DNA from: Microbacterium sp. 13-71-7
Lineage (GTDB): Bacteria > Actinomycetota > Actinomycetes > Actinomycetales > Microbacteriaceae
Reading direction: 5' to 3'
Length of the DNA: 34,024 nt
NCBI RefSeq assembly: GCF_002257455.1
Contig: NZ_NCKN01000010.1
Location: 1 to 34,024 of the forward strand
This document shows positions 16,438 to 25,311 of the stretch, one piece after another; position 1 is the stretch's first letter, and every line of letters starts with the position of its first letter. The notes under the pieces are model-generated. The model was not told the origin of the DNA, searched no databases, and saw nothing but the letters and a program-made list of their open reading frames with translations. A program made the translations under genes and the position numbers.

Positions 16438-16482
16438 ACAGCGCGACGTCGGCGCGACCCGTGACCGCCCCGCGCCGTCCGG

Positions 16483-17778
16483 TCACGCGACGTGCAGCGC
16501 CGCCTTCCGGCTCCGCTCCTGGCGCAGCGCCGGAAGATAGCAGGCCGCACCCAGGATGCTGAACGCTCCGGCGACGATCGTCGCGGTCGCGGCGGAGGTC
16601 GCTCCCGCGAACGCGGTGAGCACGAGCAGCCCGATGCTGTACGCGCCTCCGGAGACCATCGAGTTGAGCGAGAGCACCGTCGCCCTGGTCGATCGGTCCG
16701 CCTCGCGATGCAGCAGCGCGGAGTGCATCGGACCGGCGGCGCCATGAGCGAGATAGGTGAGCCCGTATCCGATGAGCAGCCCGACGACTCCGGAGGACAG
16801 CCCCATGGCGACGACGAACGCGCCGTTCAGGATCCGGCTCAGGATCGCCGTCCAGGTCACGCCGATGGCGCCGCTCAGCCGGCTCGCGAGCAGCGATCCG
16901 ATCGCGAACAGCCCCCAGGCGGCCGCCGACGCCGGACCGAACACCGCGGCGGCCGCGGCCTCGCCGCCGAGCATCCCCTCGAGCTGGACGGGGGTCAGCG
17001 TCTCGAAGCCGATCATCGCGACCGACCAGAACACCTCGACGAGCACGAGCCCTGCGAGCACCCGGGAGCCCGCCGCACGGCGGAGGCCGTCGACGATCGT
17101 CCGCGGGGTCTGTCGCGCGGCGCGCAGCACGGTCGGAAGCGCACGGCTCGGCGTCGCCCCCTCTGGAGGACTGTCCCGCACCAGCACCACGACGAGCACC
17201 GTGTATCCGAGATAGAGGCCGATCGCCACGATCAGCGGCAGCACGAGCGCGGACAGCGCCGAGAGCGGATGCCACGCGACCAGGAGTCCGCCGAGCAGCG
17301 CGCCGCCCGCGATCGCCACGCCGAGCACCGTGCCGGCCCGTGCGAGGGGACGCGCGACCTCGGCCTGCGGATCGTGCTCGTGCACGGCGTCGACGAACCA
17401 GGCCTCGAGCGAACCGGAGTCGAGCACGCGGAAGACGCCCTGCAGCAGCAGCGAGACGGCGAACAGCGCATACGAGTCGGCGAGCAGGAACAGCACGCTC
17501 GCGGCGACCGCGAGCACTCCCGATGCGGCGAGCACCGGGCGTCGTCCGAGCGTGTCGGACAGCGCTCCCGTGGGCAGTTCCAGGGCGAGCGCCACGAAGC
17601 CCTGGATCGCGAGGATCGAGCCGACCTCCGCGATCGAGAGCCCGCGTTCGAGCGGCAGCAGCACGGTCACCCCGAGGGTCACGCCGACCGGCAGCCAGCG
17701 CAGCCCGGTGAGCAGGAGCAGGCGGCGCTGGGCCGCGGAGATCGCGCTCGCGGCGGTCGCCGCGGCCTCGGCGCTCAC
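16483..17778 (-). CDS. MFS transporter, exporter-like
   Basis: Major facilitator protein of 431 residues with about 12 membrane segments. The cytoplasmic loop motif after helix 2 reads GALSDTLGRRPVL. A second-half loop with DRSTRATVLSLNSM is typical of drug-exporter-like MFS proteins. The start is GTG 17778, overlapping the stop of the upstream ArsR-family gene as GTGA, so the two are translationally coupled. That pairing suggests a transporter induced when the regulator binds its effector. The transported compound is unknown. Confidence 0.91.
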   Translation of the reverse strand: MSAEAAATAASAISAAQRRLLLLTGLRWLPVGVTLGVTVLLPLERGLSIAEVGSILAIQGFVALALELPTGALSDTLGRRPVLAASGVLAVAASVLFLLADSYALFAVSLLLQGVFRVLDSGSLEAWFVDAVHEHDPQAEVARPLARAGTVLGVAIAGGALLGGLLVAWHPLSALSALVLPLIVAIGLYLGYTVLVVVLVRDSPPEGATPSRALPTVLRAARQTPRTIVDGLRRAAGSRVLAGLVLVEVFWSVAMIGFETLTPVQLEGMLGGEAAAAAVFGPASAAAWGLFAIGSLLASRLSGAIGVTWTAILSRILNGAFVVAMGLSSGVVGLLIGYGLTYLAHGAAGPMHSALLHREADRSTRATVLSLNSMVSGGAYSIGLLVLTAFAGATSAATATIVAGAFSILGAACYLPALRQERSRKAALHVA

Positions 17779-18362
17779 GACTCCTCCGGCGGATCGAGGT
17801 CGATCGGGGTCACCTGCACGGCGACGTGCACCCTCCGCGCGGCGGAGTCCCCCTCGCCGAGACGCCGGTACTTCGCGGTCAGCGCGTCGATCTCGTCGTG
17901 GAAGGCGGCGAGCTGATCCGGCGTGACGGTGAGCATGGCGTCATCGAGTCCGAGCCGGTCGACCCACGCCGCGGGCCAGGACGCCTCGACGTCGAGCCAG
18001 CGCTCCGCCCGGGCGGCGAACTGCCGCACATAGTCGCGGCGCAGCCAGCCGAGGGCGGTCTGCGCGTCCTCGTCGTCGGCGAAGGCGGAGTTGGTCCAGG
18101 AGTGGTAGTCGGTGCTCGCGCGCCAGATCCGCCGCTTGCCCGCACCCTCACCCGTGTCGGCGACCAGGCCGACCTCCTCCAGGGCGCGCAGGTGGTAGCT
18201 CGTCGCCCCCGTGTTCGTGCTCAGCGCGGCGGCCAGCTGGGTCGCGGTCGCGGGTCCGTGCACGCGCAGCTCGCTGAGGAGGCGCGAGCGCAGCGGATGG
18301 GCGAGCACGCGCACCGCGCGCTCGTCGAGACGCATGCCGACGGGTCGTTCCGGGGTTTCCAT
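17775..18362 (-). CDS. ArsR-family winged-helix regulator
   Basis: Transcription regulator of 195 residues. An N-terminal ArsR-type winged HTH (about 15-85) contains VLAHPLRSRLLSELR, a recognition helix TGATSYHLRALEEVGLV and a wing GKRRIWRAS. The C-terminal ~100 residues are helical with a long coiled stretch and no obvious cysteine metal site, so sensing is probably of an organic ligand. ATG 18362 is chosen over a longer frame because the domain begins just after it. AAGAGT lies six bases before and the paired operator starts 16 bases upstream. It likely represses itself and the coupled MFS gene. Confidence 0.88.
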   Translation of the reverse strand: METPERPVGMRLDERAVRVLAHPLRSRLLSELRVHGPATATQLAAALSTNTGATSYHLRALEEVGLVADTGEGAGKRRIWRASTDYHSWTNSAFADDEDAQTALGWLRRDYVRQFAARAERWLDVEASWPAAWVDRLGLDDAMLTVTPDQLAAFHDEIDALTAKYRRLGEGDSAARRVHVAVQVTPIDLDPPEES

Positions 18363-18377
18363 GACCCCACTCTTGCA

Positions 18378-18420
18378 TGCATAGATTCTGTGCACAAGTC
18401 TTTTGCACAGAATCCATGCA
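18378..18420. promoter_or_regulatory. Paired 17-bp operator upstream of the ArsR-MFS operon
   Basis: Two 17-bp near-palindromes lie 26 bases apart start to start: TGCATAGATTCTGTGCA (18378-18394) and TGCACAGAATCCATGCA (18404-18420). They are also inverted copies of each other within larger 20-base arms (18375-18394 and 18404-18423, 18 of 20 positions). They begin four bases upstream of the candidate -10 (18369-18374). This is a strong candidate binding site for the ArsR-family protein encoded next to it. Confidence 0.72.
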
Positions 18421-18435
18421 TGCGAGAAGAGGGCG

Positions 18436-19140
18436 TCAGCGCTGCCCTGTCTTCGCCGCGAGCGCTCGGGGACCGAGCTCGTGCAGCACACCGTCGTGCA
18501 GGTCGAGCACGCGATCGGCCCGCGTGAGCATGGCCGCATCGTGCGTGGCCACGACCGCGGCGGTGCCCCGCTCGTGCACGAGCCCCGCGATGAGATCCAT
18601 GATCTGCGCGCCGGTCTCGCTGTCCAGCTGCGCGGTCGGCTCGTCCGCGATCAGGACCGCGGGATCCATGACCAGCGCCCGTGCGATGCCGACGCGCTGC
18701 TGCTGTCCGCCGGAGAGCTCGGTCGGACGCTGCCGCGCGTGATCCGCGAGCCCCACCGCCTCCAGCGCACGGGCCACCCGCTGCTCCCGCTCCGCCACCG
18801 CGGTGCGCCGTATGCGCAGCGGGACCTCCACGTTCTCGGCGGCGGAGAGCACCGGCAGCAGCCCCGCTGTCTGGAAGATGGAGGCGATCCGCTCCCCCAG
18901 CAGGTGGCTCGCGTCCCCCGTGCTGATGTCGTGCTCGTCCAGCAGCACCCGCCCGCGGGTCGGACGATCCAGACCGCCGAGCATCGTCAGCAGCGTGGTC
19001 TTGCCGGACCCCGAGCGGCCGGTGATCACGACGAGCTCTCCCGCCGAGACCGTCAGATCGACCTCGCGCACGGCGGTGACATCGCCTCCGGGCGCGGCGA
19101 ACACGCGGGTCAGCCCCTCCGCACGCAGGACCTCGGTCAT
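18436..19140 (-). CDS. ABC transporter ATP-binding protein (LolD/MacB type)
   Basis: Cytoplasmic ATPase of 234 residues driving an FtsX-type permease. Walker A is GRSGSGKTT (41-49), the Q-loop Gln is at 90, the signature LSGGQQQR is at 142-149, Walker B is VLIADEP (162-168), and the switch His is at 200. This family energises peptide or lipid export and cell-wall-related mechanotransmission, not uptake. The start overlaps the stop of the preceding ATPase gene (ATGA), and it is the last gene of the four-gene operon. The operator region of the ArsR unit begins about 15 bases after its stop. Confidence 0.93.
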   Translation of the reverse strand: MTEVLRAEGLTRVFAAPGGDVTAVREVDLTVSAGELVVITGRSGSGKTTLLTMLGGLDRPTRGRVLLDEHDISTGDASHLLGERIASIFQTAGLLPVLSAAENVEVPLRIRRTAVAEREQRVARALEAVGLADHARQRPTELSGGQQQRVGIARALVMDPAVLIADEPTAQLDSETGAQIMDLIAGLVHERGTAAVVATHDAAMLTRADRVLDLHDGVLHELGPRALAAKTGQR

Positions 19141-20072
19141 GACTGCTCCTCCCCCGACGGCGATGCGCCGGCGCGCCCCGGCTCCTCGGCGGCGGTCGAG
19201 GCCGCCGCGCCCGGCGCGACCCGCACGTGGTCGGCCTCGAGCGACAGCCGCACCCGGTCGCGCAGATCGAGCGCGCTTACGAACTCTCCCGGCAGCTGCA
19301 TGCGGCCGGCCCTGTCCAGCACCGCGAACTCCTGCGCGACCCTCACTTCGCGCCCCTCGTCGTCGGTGTGGGTGCTGCGCAGGGTCTCGGTCGAGGTGCG
19401 GCCGTCGCGGATCCGCACCGTGCGGTCGACGTGCTCGGACACCGCGGCGTCGTGCGTCACGATCAGGGTCGTGACGCCGTGCTCGGTGTTGACCGCCTGC
19501 ATCGCGGCGAGCACGTCCGCGCTCGTGCGTTCATCCAGCTCCCCGGTCGGCTCGTCGGCGAGCAGCACGCGGGGTCCGTTCGCGAGGGCGACCGCGATCG
19601 CCACGCGCTGCTGCTGGCCGCCGCTCAGCTGGGCGGGCCGCTGCTCGGCCGCATCGGCGACGTCGAGCAGTTCGAGCAGCGCCTGCGCGCGGCCCGCGCG
19701 CTCCGACTTCGGCACCACCCCGGCGACGCCGTGCGCCAGGGCGATGTTCTCCCGTGCCGTGAGGTAGGGCAGCAGATTGCGCCCGGACTGCTGCCAGACG
19801 AAACCGACGCTGCGGCGGCGGTAGCGCAGCCGCTCGGCGCCGCGCATCGTCACGAGGTCGTGCCCGGCGACGCGGGCGCTCCCTGCGGTCGGCCCGTCGA
19901 GTCCGGCGAGGATTCCCAGCAGCGTCGATTTCCCGGATCCGGAGGCGCCGACGAGCGCGACCATCTCCCCCGCCTGCACGCGCAGATCCAGCCCCTGCAG
20001 CGCCTGCACCTCGATGCCCTTGGCGGTGAAGATCCGCACCAGTCCCTCGCACGCGATGTCGACATCGGTCAT
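19137..20072 (-). CDS. ABC ATPase with C-terminal AbrB-like domain
   Basis: ATP-binding protein of 311 residues, longer than the usual 220-250. The core is complete: Walker A GASGSGKST (42-50), signature LSGGQQQR (149-156), Walker B VLLADEP (169-175) and His207. After the core comes a segment 246-286 (EFAVLDRAGRMQLPGEF, then SALDLRDRVRLSLEADHVRV) that reads like a SpoVT/AbrB swapped-hairpin domain, followed by a disordered Ala/Glu-rich tail. The role of the extra domain is unknown; it may mediate dimerisation or sense or bind something. ATG 20072 starts the ATPase core. Its permeases lie upstream, its sister ATPase overlaps downstream. Confidence 0.9.
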   Translation of the reverse strand: MTDVDIACEGLVRIFTAKGIEVQALQGLDLRVQAGEMVALVGASGSGKSTLLGILAGLDGPTAGSARVAGHDLVTMRGAERLRYRRRSVGFVWQQSGRNLLPYLTARENIALAHGVAGVVPKSERAGRAQALLELLDVADAAEQRPAQLSGGQQQRVAIAVALANGPRVLLADEPTGELDERTSADVLAAMQAVNTEHGVTTLIVTHDAAVSEHVDRTVRIRDGRTSTETLRSTHTDDEGREVRVAQEFAVLDRAGRMQLPGEFVSALDLRDRVRLSLEADHVRVAPGAAASTAAEEPGRAGASPSGEEQS

Positions 20073-20149
20073 CGTCCGATCCCTCCTGCTGCGGTCATGA
20101 TCCCTCGTCCCTCGTCGCCGTGGCCACCCTTTTCCTCGAGCGTCATCCG

Positions 20150-22810
20150 TCACCCCTCGTCATCCGCGACCCGGATCGCCTCGGCGCTGCGCAACCGCAT
20201 CGCCGCAGCGGTCGCCAGCAGGACCGCCACCGCGGTGACCCCGGCGAAGCCCAGCACCGCCACGGCCAGCCACCCCGGCGGCAGGCTCAGCGCCGGTGCC
20301 GCCTCTCCGCCCGTGAATCCGCGCAGGTCCAGCGCGCCGATCACGAGCCACGACATCGCAAGGCCCGATGCGATGCCCACGGGCAGCGCCACCGCGAGCG
20401 CCGGCCCCACCTCCCACCCCACGAGCGGGAGTTCCCTGCGCCGCGGATAGCCGACCGCGCGCAGCAGTGCGAGCAGGCGGGCGCGCGCGACGGATCCGAG
20501 CAGCAGCGTCTGCAGGACGGCGACGGCGAGCAGGACGGCGACGATCGCGGCCGCCACCATCAGCGCCACGCGCAGGGCCGACGACGCCGGGTCCGAGACC
20601 GCCTGCGCGATGAGCTGATCGGCGGTGGTCACCGTCGCGGTCTCCCCGAGCCGCGCGGCCATCTCCCTCGAGACCGTGCGCGGATCGTGGCCCTGGGCCA
20701 CCGCCGCGAACAGCTCTGTGGTCAGCGGCGAGGCGACGCCGATGCGGTCGACGTTCCCGCGGTCGACGATCACCCACTTCTCCGTGCTGCCGAACGGGGT
20801 CCGCTGCGCGGTGTGCGCGACGACCCGGACGGCGTGGCCGTTCACCGTGAGCCCTTCGCCGAACCGCGCGAGCAGCTGCTCCGAGGCGACGACGGGGATG
20901 CTGCCACCCGAGCTGTCCTTGAGCGAGGGGGGCAGCGGCAGGGCGCCGTCGAATCCCTGCTGCACGCGCGCGAAGGCGTCCCGGTCGACCGCGTAGACGC
21001 GCACGCGGTCGGTGACGCCTGCCGAGGCGCCCTGGCCGATCTCGTCCGCGTCCAGCGTCGCAACGGCCTCGACGCCCGGGATCTTCCTGGCCGCGGCGAT
21101 CTGCGCGTCCTCGAAGTACGGCATCGACACCGCGACATCCGCGCCGGTGGCGTCCCGCGCGGTGCGGCCGATCCCGTCCGAGACGGTCGCCGCGAACGAG
21201 ACCGAGAACACCGCCACCGCGAGGCCGATCACCGCGGCGAGGGCGGGGGCCGTGCGCAACGCGGCATCGCGCCGTGCGCGGGCCGGTCCCAGGAGCGCGA
21301 TCAATCCGGTGCGGCGGCGCGCGGTGCGCAGCAGCGCATCCAGCAGCAGCGGGAGGAGCCTCAGCACCGCCACGGTTCCCACCGCGCCGATCAGCACCGG
21401 CATCGCGAGCAGCACGGGATCCACCCGCAGAGCACCGCCGCGACTCCGCAGGATCACGGCGACGGCCACGGCGAGCACCACGACCACGGCTTCGCCCAGC
21501 AGGCGCGCCCAGGGCCGCCGCCGAGCCGTGGACCCGTCTCGGCGTTCCGCCCGGCGCAGGTCCGCGACGACCGTGAGCGGGACCGCGCACGCCGGGACGA
21601 GCACGAGCACGGCCGCCGCGAGCACCGTGAGCGCGTCCGGTCCGCCCCGCGAGAGCCCTGCGCCCACCGCGATCCCGAGCGCCGCGCCGAGTACTCCGAG
21701 CAGCAGCGCCTCGCCTCCGAGCACGACGCACAGCTGCACGAGCGACGCGCCTCTGGCCCGTGCGAGAGCAGCCGCCCTCCCCCGGCGCGACGCCAGCTGT
21801 CGTCCGGCCAGCGCCAGCACCACGGCCGCCACCGCGAGCGGACCGACGGCCGCGACCGAGACGACCGCGACCAGCGCACTGCCGCGCGCGACGCCGCGGT
21901 CCAGGGCGTCGGCGATCGGAGAGGAGAACTGCAGCCCGTCGTCGTGGAAGCCGCCGCCGGAGCCCACATGCACCGGGTTCGCCATGAACAGCCGGAGCTG
22001 GGCGCTGACCGTCGCCGCGTCGCGGGCGGAGATCCGGCTCACGTCGAGCGGGATCCACGCAAACGTCGCCGACTGCGTGAGCAGGTCGCCCAGCACGCCG
22101 GCCTCGTCCGGAGCCATGAAGCCGACCGCTTGCAGGACGACGTCGCCCATCGGCGTGTACTGGACGGTCGGCGCACGGGAGCCGACCAGCATGTCCCAGT
22201 CGAGGTCGTCGGCGCCGGTCGGCGCGACCAGGCCGGTGAGGGCGACGGGGAGGCCCTGCCGGTCGCGCACCTCCCCGACCCTCCAGTCCAGGGCGGCGGC
22301 CGCCTTGTCGCTGAGCACGATCTGGATGCCCTCCGCGGGATCGGTGACCCGAGGATACGCGCCCTGCACGAGGCGGCTGCGCTGCTCCAGCCCCGGATCC
22401 ATGATCAGCTGCACGGCATTGCGCGGCGTCTTCCGATCGCCCTGCAGTTCGATCGCACGGAAGTCGCCGACGGCGCGCGGCGTGCCCAGCGCACTGCGCA
22501 GCGGCTCGGGCTGGCGATCCCGCTGCGCCCGCAGCGTCGCGAGGGGCTCCGACCACACGTCCGTCGTCCCTGGACCTCCGCGCTCGAGGCCGGCGATCCA
22601 GGACTGCACCGCGGTCAGCGGGCGGCCGATGTCGGGGATGTCGCGGATCTGATGCTGCACGGTGGCGGTGCGCGCCGCGTCGACGAGCGGCGGCACCAGC
22701 GCGCCCGCGAGCGTCATGGCGGCGATCGCGAGCACGAGGAAGACCGACAGCAGGGGTGTCGTGAGCGCGGTGCGCAGCACGACGACGGGTGTCCCTGGGT
22801 GGCGCGTCAT
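20150..22810 (-). CDS. FtsX-like ABC permease, large
   Basis: Membrane permease of 886 residues with the FtsX/MacB architecture: a first membrane helix (LLSVFLVLAIAAMTLAGAL), a large extracytoplasmic region (roughly 40-310), a central group of helices, a second extracytoplasmic region and a final three-helix FtsX core ending at RLRSAEAIRVADDEG. Such type VII ABC permeases transmit ATP-driven motion to the periplasmic side. ATG 22810 overlaps the stop of the preceding permease gene (ATGA). Its substrate is unknown. A 77-base gap separates it from the first ATPase gene, the only gap in the operon. Confidence 0.9.
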   Translation of the reverse strand: MTRHPGTPVVVLRTALTTPLLSVFLVLAIAAMTLAGALVPPLVDAARTATVQHQIRDIPDIGRPLTAVQSWIAGLERGGPGTTDVWSEPLATLRAQRDRQPEPLRSALGTPRAVGDFRAIELQGDRKTPRNAVQLIMDPGLEQRSRLVQGAYPRVTDPAEGIQIVLSDKAAAALDWRVGEVRDRQGLPVALTGLVAPTGADDLDWDMLVGSRAPTVQYTPMGDVVLQAVGFMAPDEAGVLGDLLTQSATFAWIPLDVSRISARDAATVSAQLRLFMANPVHVGSGGGFHDDGLQFSSPIADALDRGVARGSALVAVVSVAAVGPLAVAAVVLALAGRQLASRRGRAAALARARGASLVQLCVVLGGEALLLGVLGAALGIAVGAGLSRGGPDALTVLAAAVLVLVPACAVPLTVVADLRRAERRDGSTARRRPWARLLGEAVVVVLAVAVAVILRSRGGALRVDPVLLAMPVLIGAVGTVAVLRLLPLLLDALLRTARRRTGLIALLGPARARRDAALRTAPALAAVIGLAVAVFSVSFAATVSDGIGRTARDATGADVAVSMPYFEDAQIAAARKIPGVEAVATLDADEIGQGASAGVTDRVRVYAVDRDAFARVQQGFDGALPLPPSLKDSSGGSIPVVASEQLLARFGEGLTVNGHAVRVVAHTAQRTPFGSTEKWVIVDRGNVDRIGVASPLTTELFAAVAQGHDPRTVSREMAARLGETATVTTADQLIAQAVSDPASSALRVALMVAAAIVAVLLAVAVLQTLLLGSVARARLLALLRAVGYPRRRELPLVGWEVGPALAVALPVGIASGLAMSWLVIGALDLRGFTGGEAAPALSLPPGWLAVAVLGFAGVTAVAVLLATAAAMRLRSAEAIRVADDEG

Positions 22811-25161
22811 GATCCGCTCCCCCACATCACGGGCAGGACGACGGCCACCACGACGAGCCCCGCGGCGGCTCCGCCGAGCAGGCCGAAGATCGCGACCCCC
22901 GTCACCTCGCCGATGCGCGCGGAGCGCTGACGTCCGGCGCTGAGCCCGAGGGCGCGCAGCGCGGTGCGCTCCTCGCTCCGGCGGGAGCGGTCCGCGGCGA
23001 CCGCGGCGAGGAACCCGAGCAGGCCCAGAAGGGCCGCGGCCGCGGACCCCGTCGCCAGCAGGATCGTGGCCGTCCCCGTGATCGGGGCGGTGCTCACGGC
23101 GGCGGGGGGGAGGATCCGCAGCGGAGCGCTCGCCCTGGCGCGGACCTCCGCCGCGACGACCGAGGGATCGGAGGTCGCGAGCCACAGCTCGTTCGCCGGT
23201 ACCCCCTCCGCCCTCGCGGCGACGGCAGCGCGATCCGCCAGGATCCCCGGGGCGGATCCGATGCCGGCGATGGTCGGGAGGATCACGGCGACCCGCGCCG
23301 GCAGCCGCGTGCCCTCAGGGCGGAGCGTGATCGAGAAGGGGGTGCCGGGGACGGCGCCGAGCCGCTGCGCGAGCGCCGCGGTGATAGCCACGGGGAGGGC
23401 GTCCCGGGATTCCCTCATGAGGGCCGACGCGTCCGAGGCGGGGATCGCCGCGGCGGAGGGATCGGCCGCGAGGAACGCGACCGTGTCCGAGCCGACCTCC
23501 GCGTCTCGGCTGAGAACCTCCGCGGTGCGCGTGACCGTCGGCAGCGCCGCGGCCTCCGTCGCGGTGAGCGGCACGGCGCCCTGCGCGGCGACCGACACCC
23601 GCACGTCGAGCCCGAGCGCGGCGCGGACCTCGCTGCGGTCCGCGGCCGCGGCGAGCGGGGCCGCACCGAGGGCCATGGTCGCCGATCCCGCCGCCAGCGC
23701 GAGGCACAGGATCGCGACGGCGACGCTTCCGGCGCGGCGCGCGATCTGGCGCAGGGGCAGGACGGGCATGATGCCGCGCCCGCGGCGCGCCGCGCGTTCG
23801 GCCACCGCGGCGACGAGCACGGCGAGCATCGGGACGAGGAGTCCGAGCGCGAGGAGCGCCGCGGCGCCGGCGGCGGAGGCGACGGGATCCGCGCCGCCGC
23901 CCTCGGAGATCACGCCGCCCTGCGCGAAGAGCTGCCAGAGCGCGAAGGCGGCCAGTGCGGCGACGATCAGCGTCGGGACCAGGAGCGCCGTCACGATGCC
24001 CCGGCCCGCATCCGAGCGCACCGCCGTCGCCGGAGCGGAGGCGCGCGCCGCGGTGAAGGCGGCAACCGCCGCCGCGATGAGCACGGTGAGCGCGGCCGCC
24101 ACGAGCGTGGAGAGACCGGGGATCGCGAGCGGAAGCATCACGAGCAGGGCGAGCGCGGCCCCGGCGCCGGTGGCCGCCGCAGCCTCCTCGGCAGCCCCGG
24201 CGGCGATGCCGGTCGCCGCGGCGCCCCGCGCGCGGACCAGACGCAGCTCCGGGCGGCGAGCACCGGCCACGGACGTGAGGATCACGGCGATCGCGATCAC
24301 CCCCAGCGCGACGATGATCGCGGTGGGCACGGCCATCATGCCCCGGGCGACGCCGACCGCACGCGTCTGCCGGTCCAGCAGCTCGCCGAGCGAGCCGCCG
24401 ACGGCGGTGCTGGAGCGGCTGTCGGCATCGACCTGCCCCGGGAGCTGCGGCAGCCGCGCCAGCCCGCCGCGATAGGCGTCCAGGCTGTCGGCGGTCAGCG
24501 CGGCCGGAGCGATGGTCCAGGTCACCGTCGGCGTGGTCCACAGGCGCGCCATGTCGCCGTCGGTGATCAGCACGGGCCCCGCGGCGCCGTCCGAGTCGCC
24601 GGAGGCCACCGCGGGATCGCCCGCCCAGGCCGGCGCGGCGGGATCCTTCGCGCGCCAGGTTCCGACGAGCGTGACCTCGACGACCCCTCCCGACGCATCG
24701 GCGCCGAGGCGGATCCGATCACCGATCCGCCACCCCCGCCTCTCCACCGCAGCCGTCAGCACGGCGGCCTCGCCGGTCCGATTCGGCCAGGCACCGTCGA
24801 CGAGCTCCCCGCGATCGGCGATCCCCTCTCCGCCGATCGCCTGCACGGCGTCGGGGTTGCCCAGGGAGATCTGGCTGACCGCCATCCGGCTGACCGAGAC
24901 CGGGGCGCCCGCGAAGGCCTTCGCGATCGCCGCACGGACGGCACGGTCCTGCGCGGCGGGATCCCCCGTGCTCAGCGCGGTGACGGTCGCGACCCGCGTT
25001 CCTGATTCGGCGTCCTCCGCCACCCGGCGCACGCCGTCGTCCACCAGCCGCCCCGACAGGGCGTCGATCCCGCCGACGCCGAGCACGACGAGTCCGGCGG
25101 CGAGCAGGACGAGCAGGAGTCGCGCGGTCTGCTGCCGCGCCCGCCTCACCGCAAACGTCAT
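22807..25161 (-). CDS. FtsX-like ABC permease, first gene of operon
   Basis: Membrane permease of 784 residues. It begins with basic residues and a membrane helix (LLLVLLAAGLVVLGVGGIDAL), has an extracytoplasmic domain to about residue 275, several central helices, another outer domain, and a C-terminal FtsX core containing ADRSRRSEERTALRALGLSAGRQ, the cytoplasmic coupling loop. It resembles the second permease in layout but is clearly a diverged paralogue. GAGGAC precedes ATG 25161 by a few bases. It heads the operon of two permeases and two ATPases, which probably assemble as a heterodimeric ABC complex. Confidence 0.9.
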   Translation of the reverse strand: MTFAVRRARQQTARLLLVLLAAGLVVLGVGGIDALSGRLVDDGVRRVAEDAESGTRVATVTALSTGDPAAQDRAVRAAIAKAFAGAPVSVSRMAVSQISLGNPDAVQAIGGEGIADRGELVDGAWPNRTGEAAVLTAAVERRGWRIGDRIRLGADASGGVVEVTLVGTWRAKDPAAPAWAGDPAVASGDSDGAAGPVLITDGDMARLWTTPTVTWTIAPAALTADSLDAYRGGLARLPQLPGQVDADSRSSTAVGGSLGELLDRQTRAVGVARGMMAVPTAIIVALGVIAIAVILTSVAGARRPELRLVRARGAAATGIAAGAAEEAAAATGAGAALALLVMLPLAIPGLSTLVAAALTVLIAAAVAAFTAARASAPATAVRSDAGRGIVTALLVPTLIVAALAAFALWQLFAQGGVISEGGGADPVASAAGAAALLALGLLVPMLAVLVAAVAERAARRGRGIMPVLPLRQIARRAGSVAVAILCLALAAGSATMALGAAPLAAAADRSEVRAALGLDVRVSVAAQGAVPLTATEAAALPTVTRTAEVLSRDAEVGSDTVAFLAADPSAAAIPASDASALMRESRDALPVAITAALAQRLGAVPGTPFSITLRPEGTRLPARVAVILPTIAGIGSAPGILADRAAVAARAEGVPANELWLATSDPSVVAAEVRARASAPLRILPPAAVSTAPITGTATILLATGSAAAALLGLLGFLAAVAADRSRRSEERTALRALGLSAGRQRSARIGEVTGVAIFGLLGGAAAGLVVVAVVLPVMWGSGS

Positions 25162-25202
25162 CGTCCTCGCCTGTGTCGCCGACCGCTCCGCACGCCGCGG
25201 CG

Positions 25203-25218
25203 GGATCGTTACCGATCC
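25203..25218. promoter_or_regulatory. Inverted repeat over the putative promoter of the ABC operon
   Basis: A perfect palindrome GGATCG-TTAC-CGATCC sits 42 bases upstream of the first permease start. On the minus strand it contains TAACGA (25206-25211), a plausible -10. A regulator bound here would block the promoter. A second small hairpin, CCCCCA/TGGGGG (25234-25248), lies nearby; its role is unclear. Confidence 0.45.
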
Positions 25219-25311
25219 GAACGAAACGCACTTCCCCCATCCTGGGGGGCGCCGACACGGCCGCGCAACGTTTTCTTTGCGGCTTCTGTGAATCGGCTTC
25301 GCGCGGCCTAC

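Noticed and set aside
18395-18423. Reading the 20-base inverted arms at 18375-18423 as a terminator for the ABC operon
   Set aside because: There is no T-run after the stem, each arm is itself palindromic, and the element sits at the promoter of the next operon, so an operator fits better; a minor terminator role is not excluded.
20120-22930. A 936-codon plus-strand open frame opposite the FtsX permease
   Set aside because: Arg/His/Asp-biased translation with no motif; the minus-strand permease explains the sequence fully.
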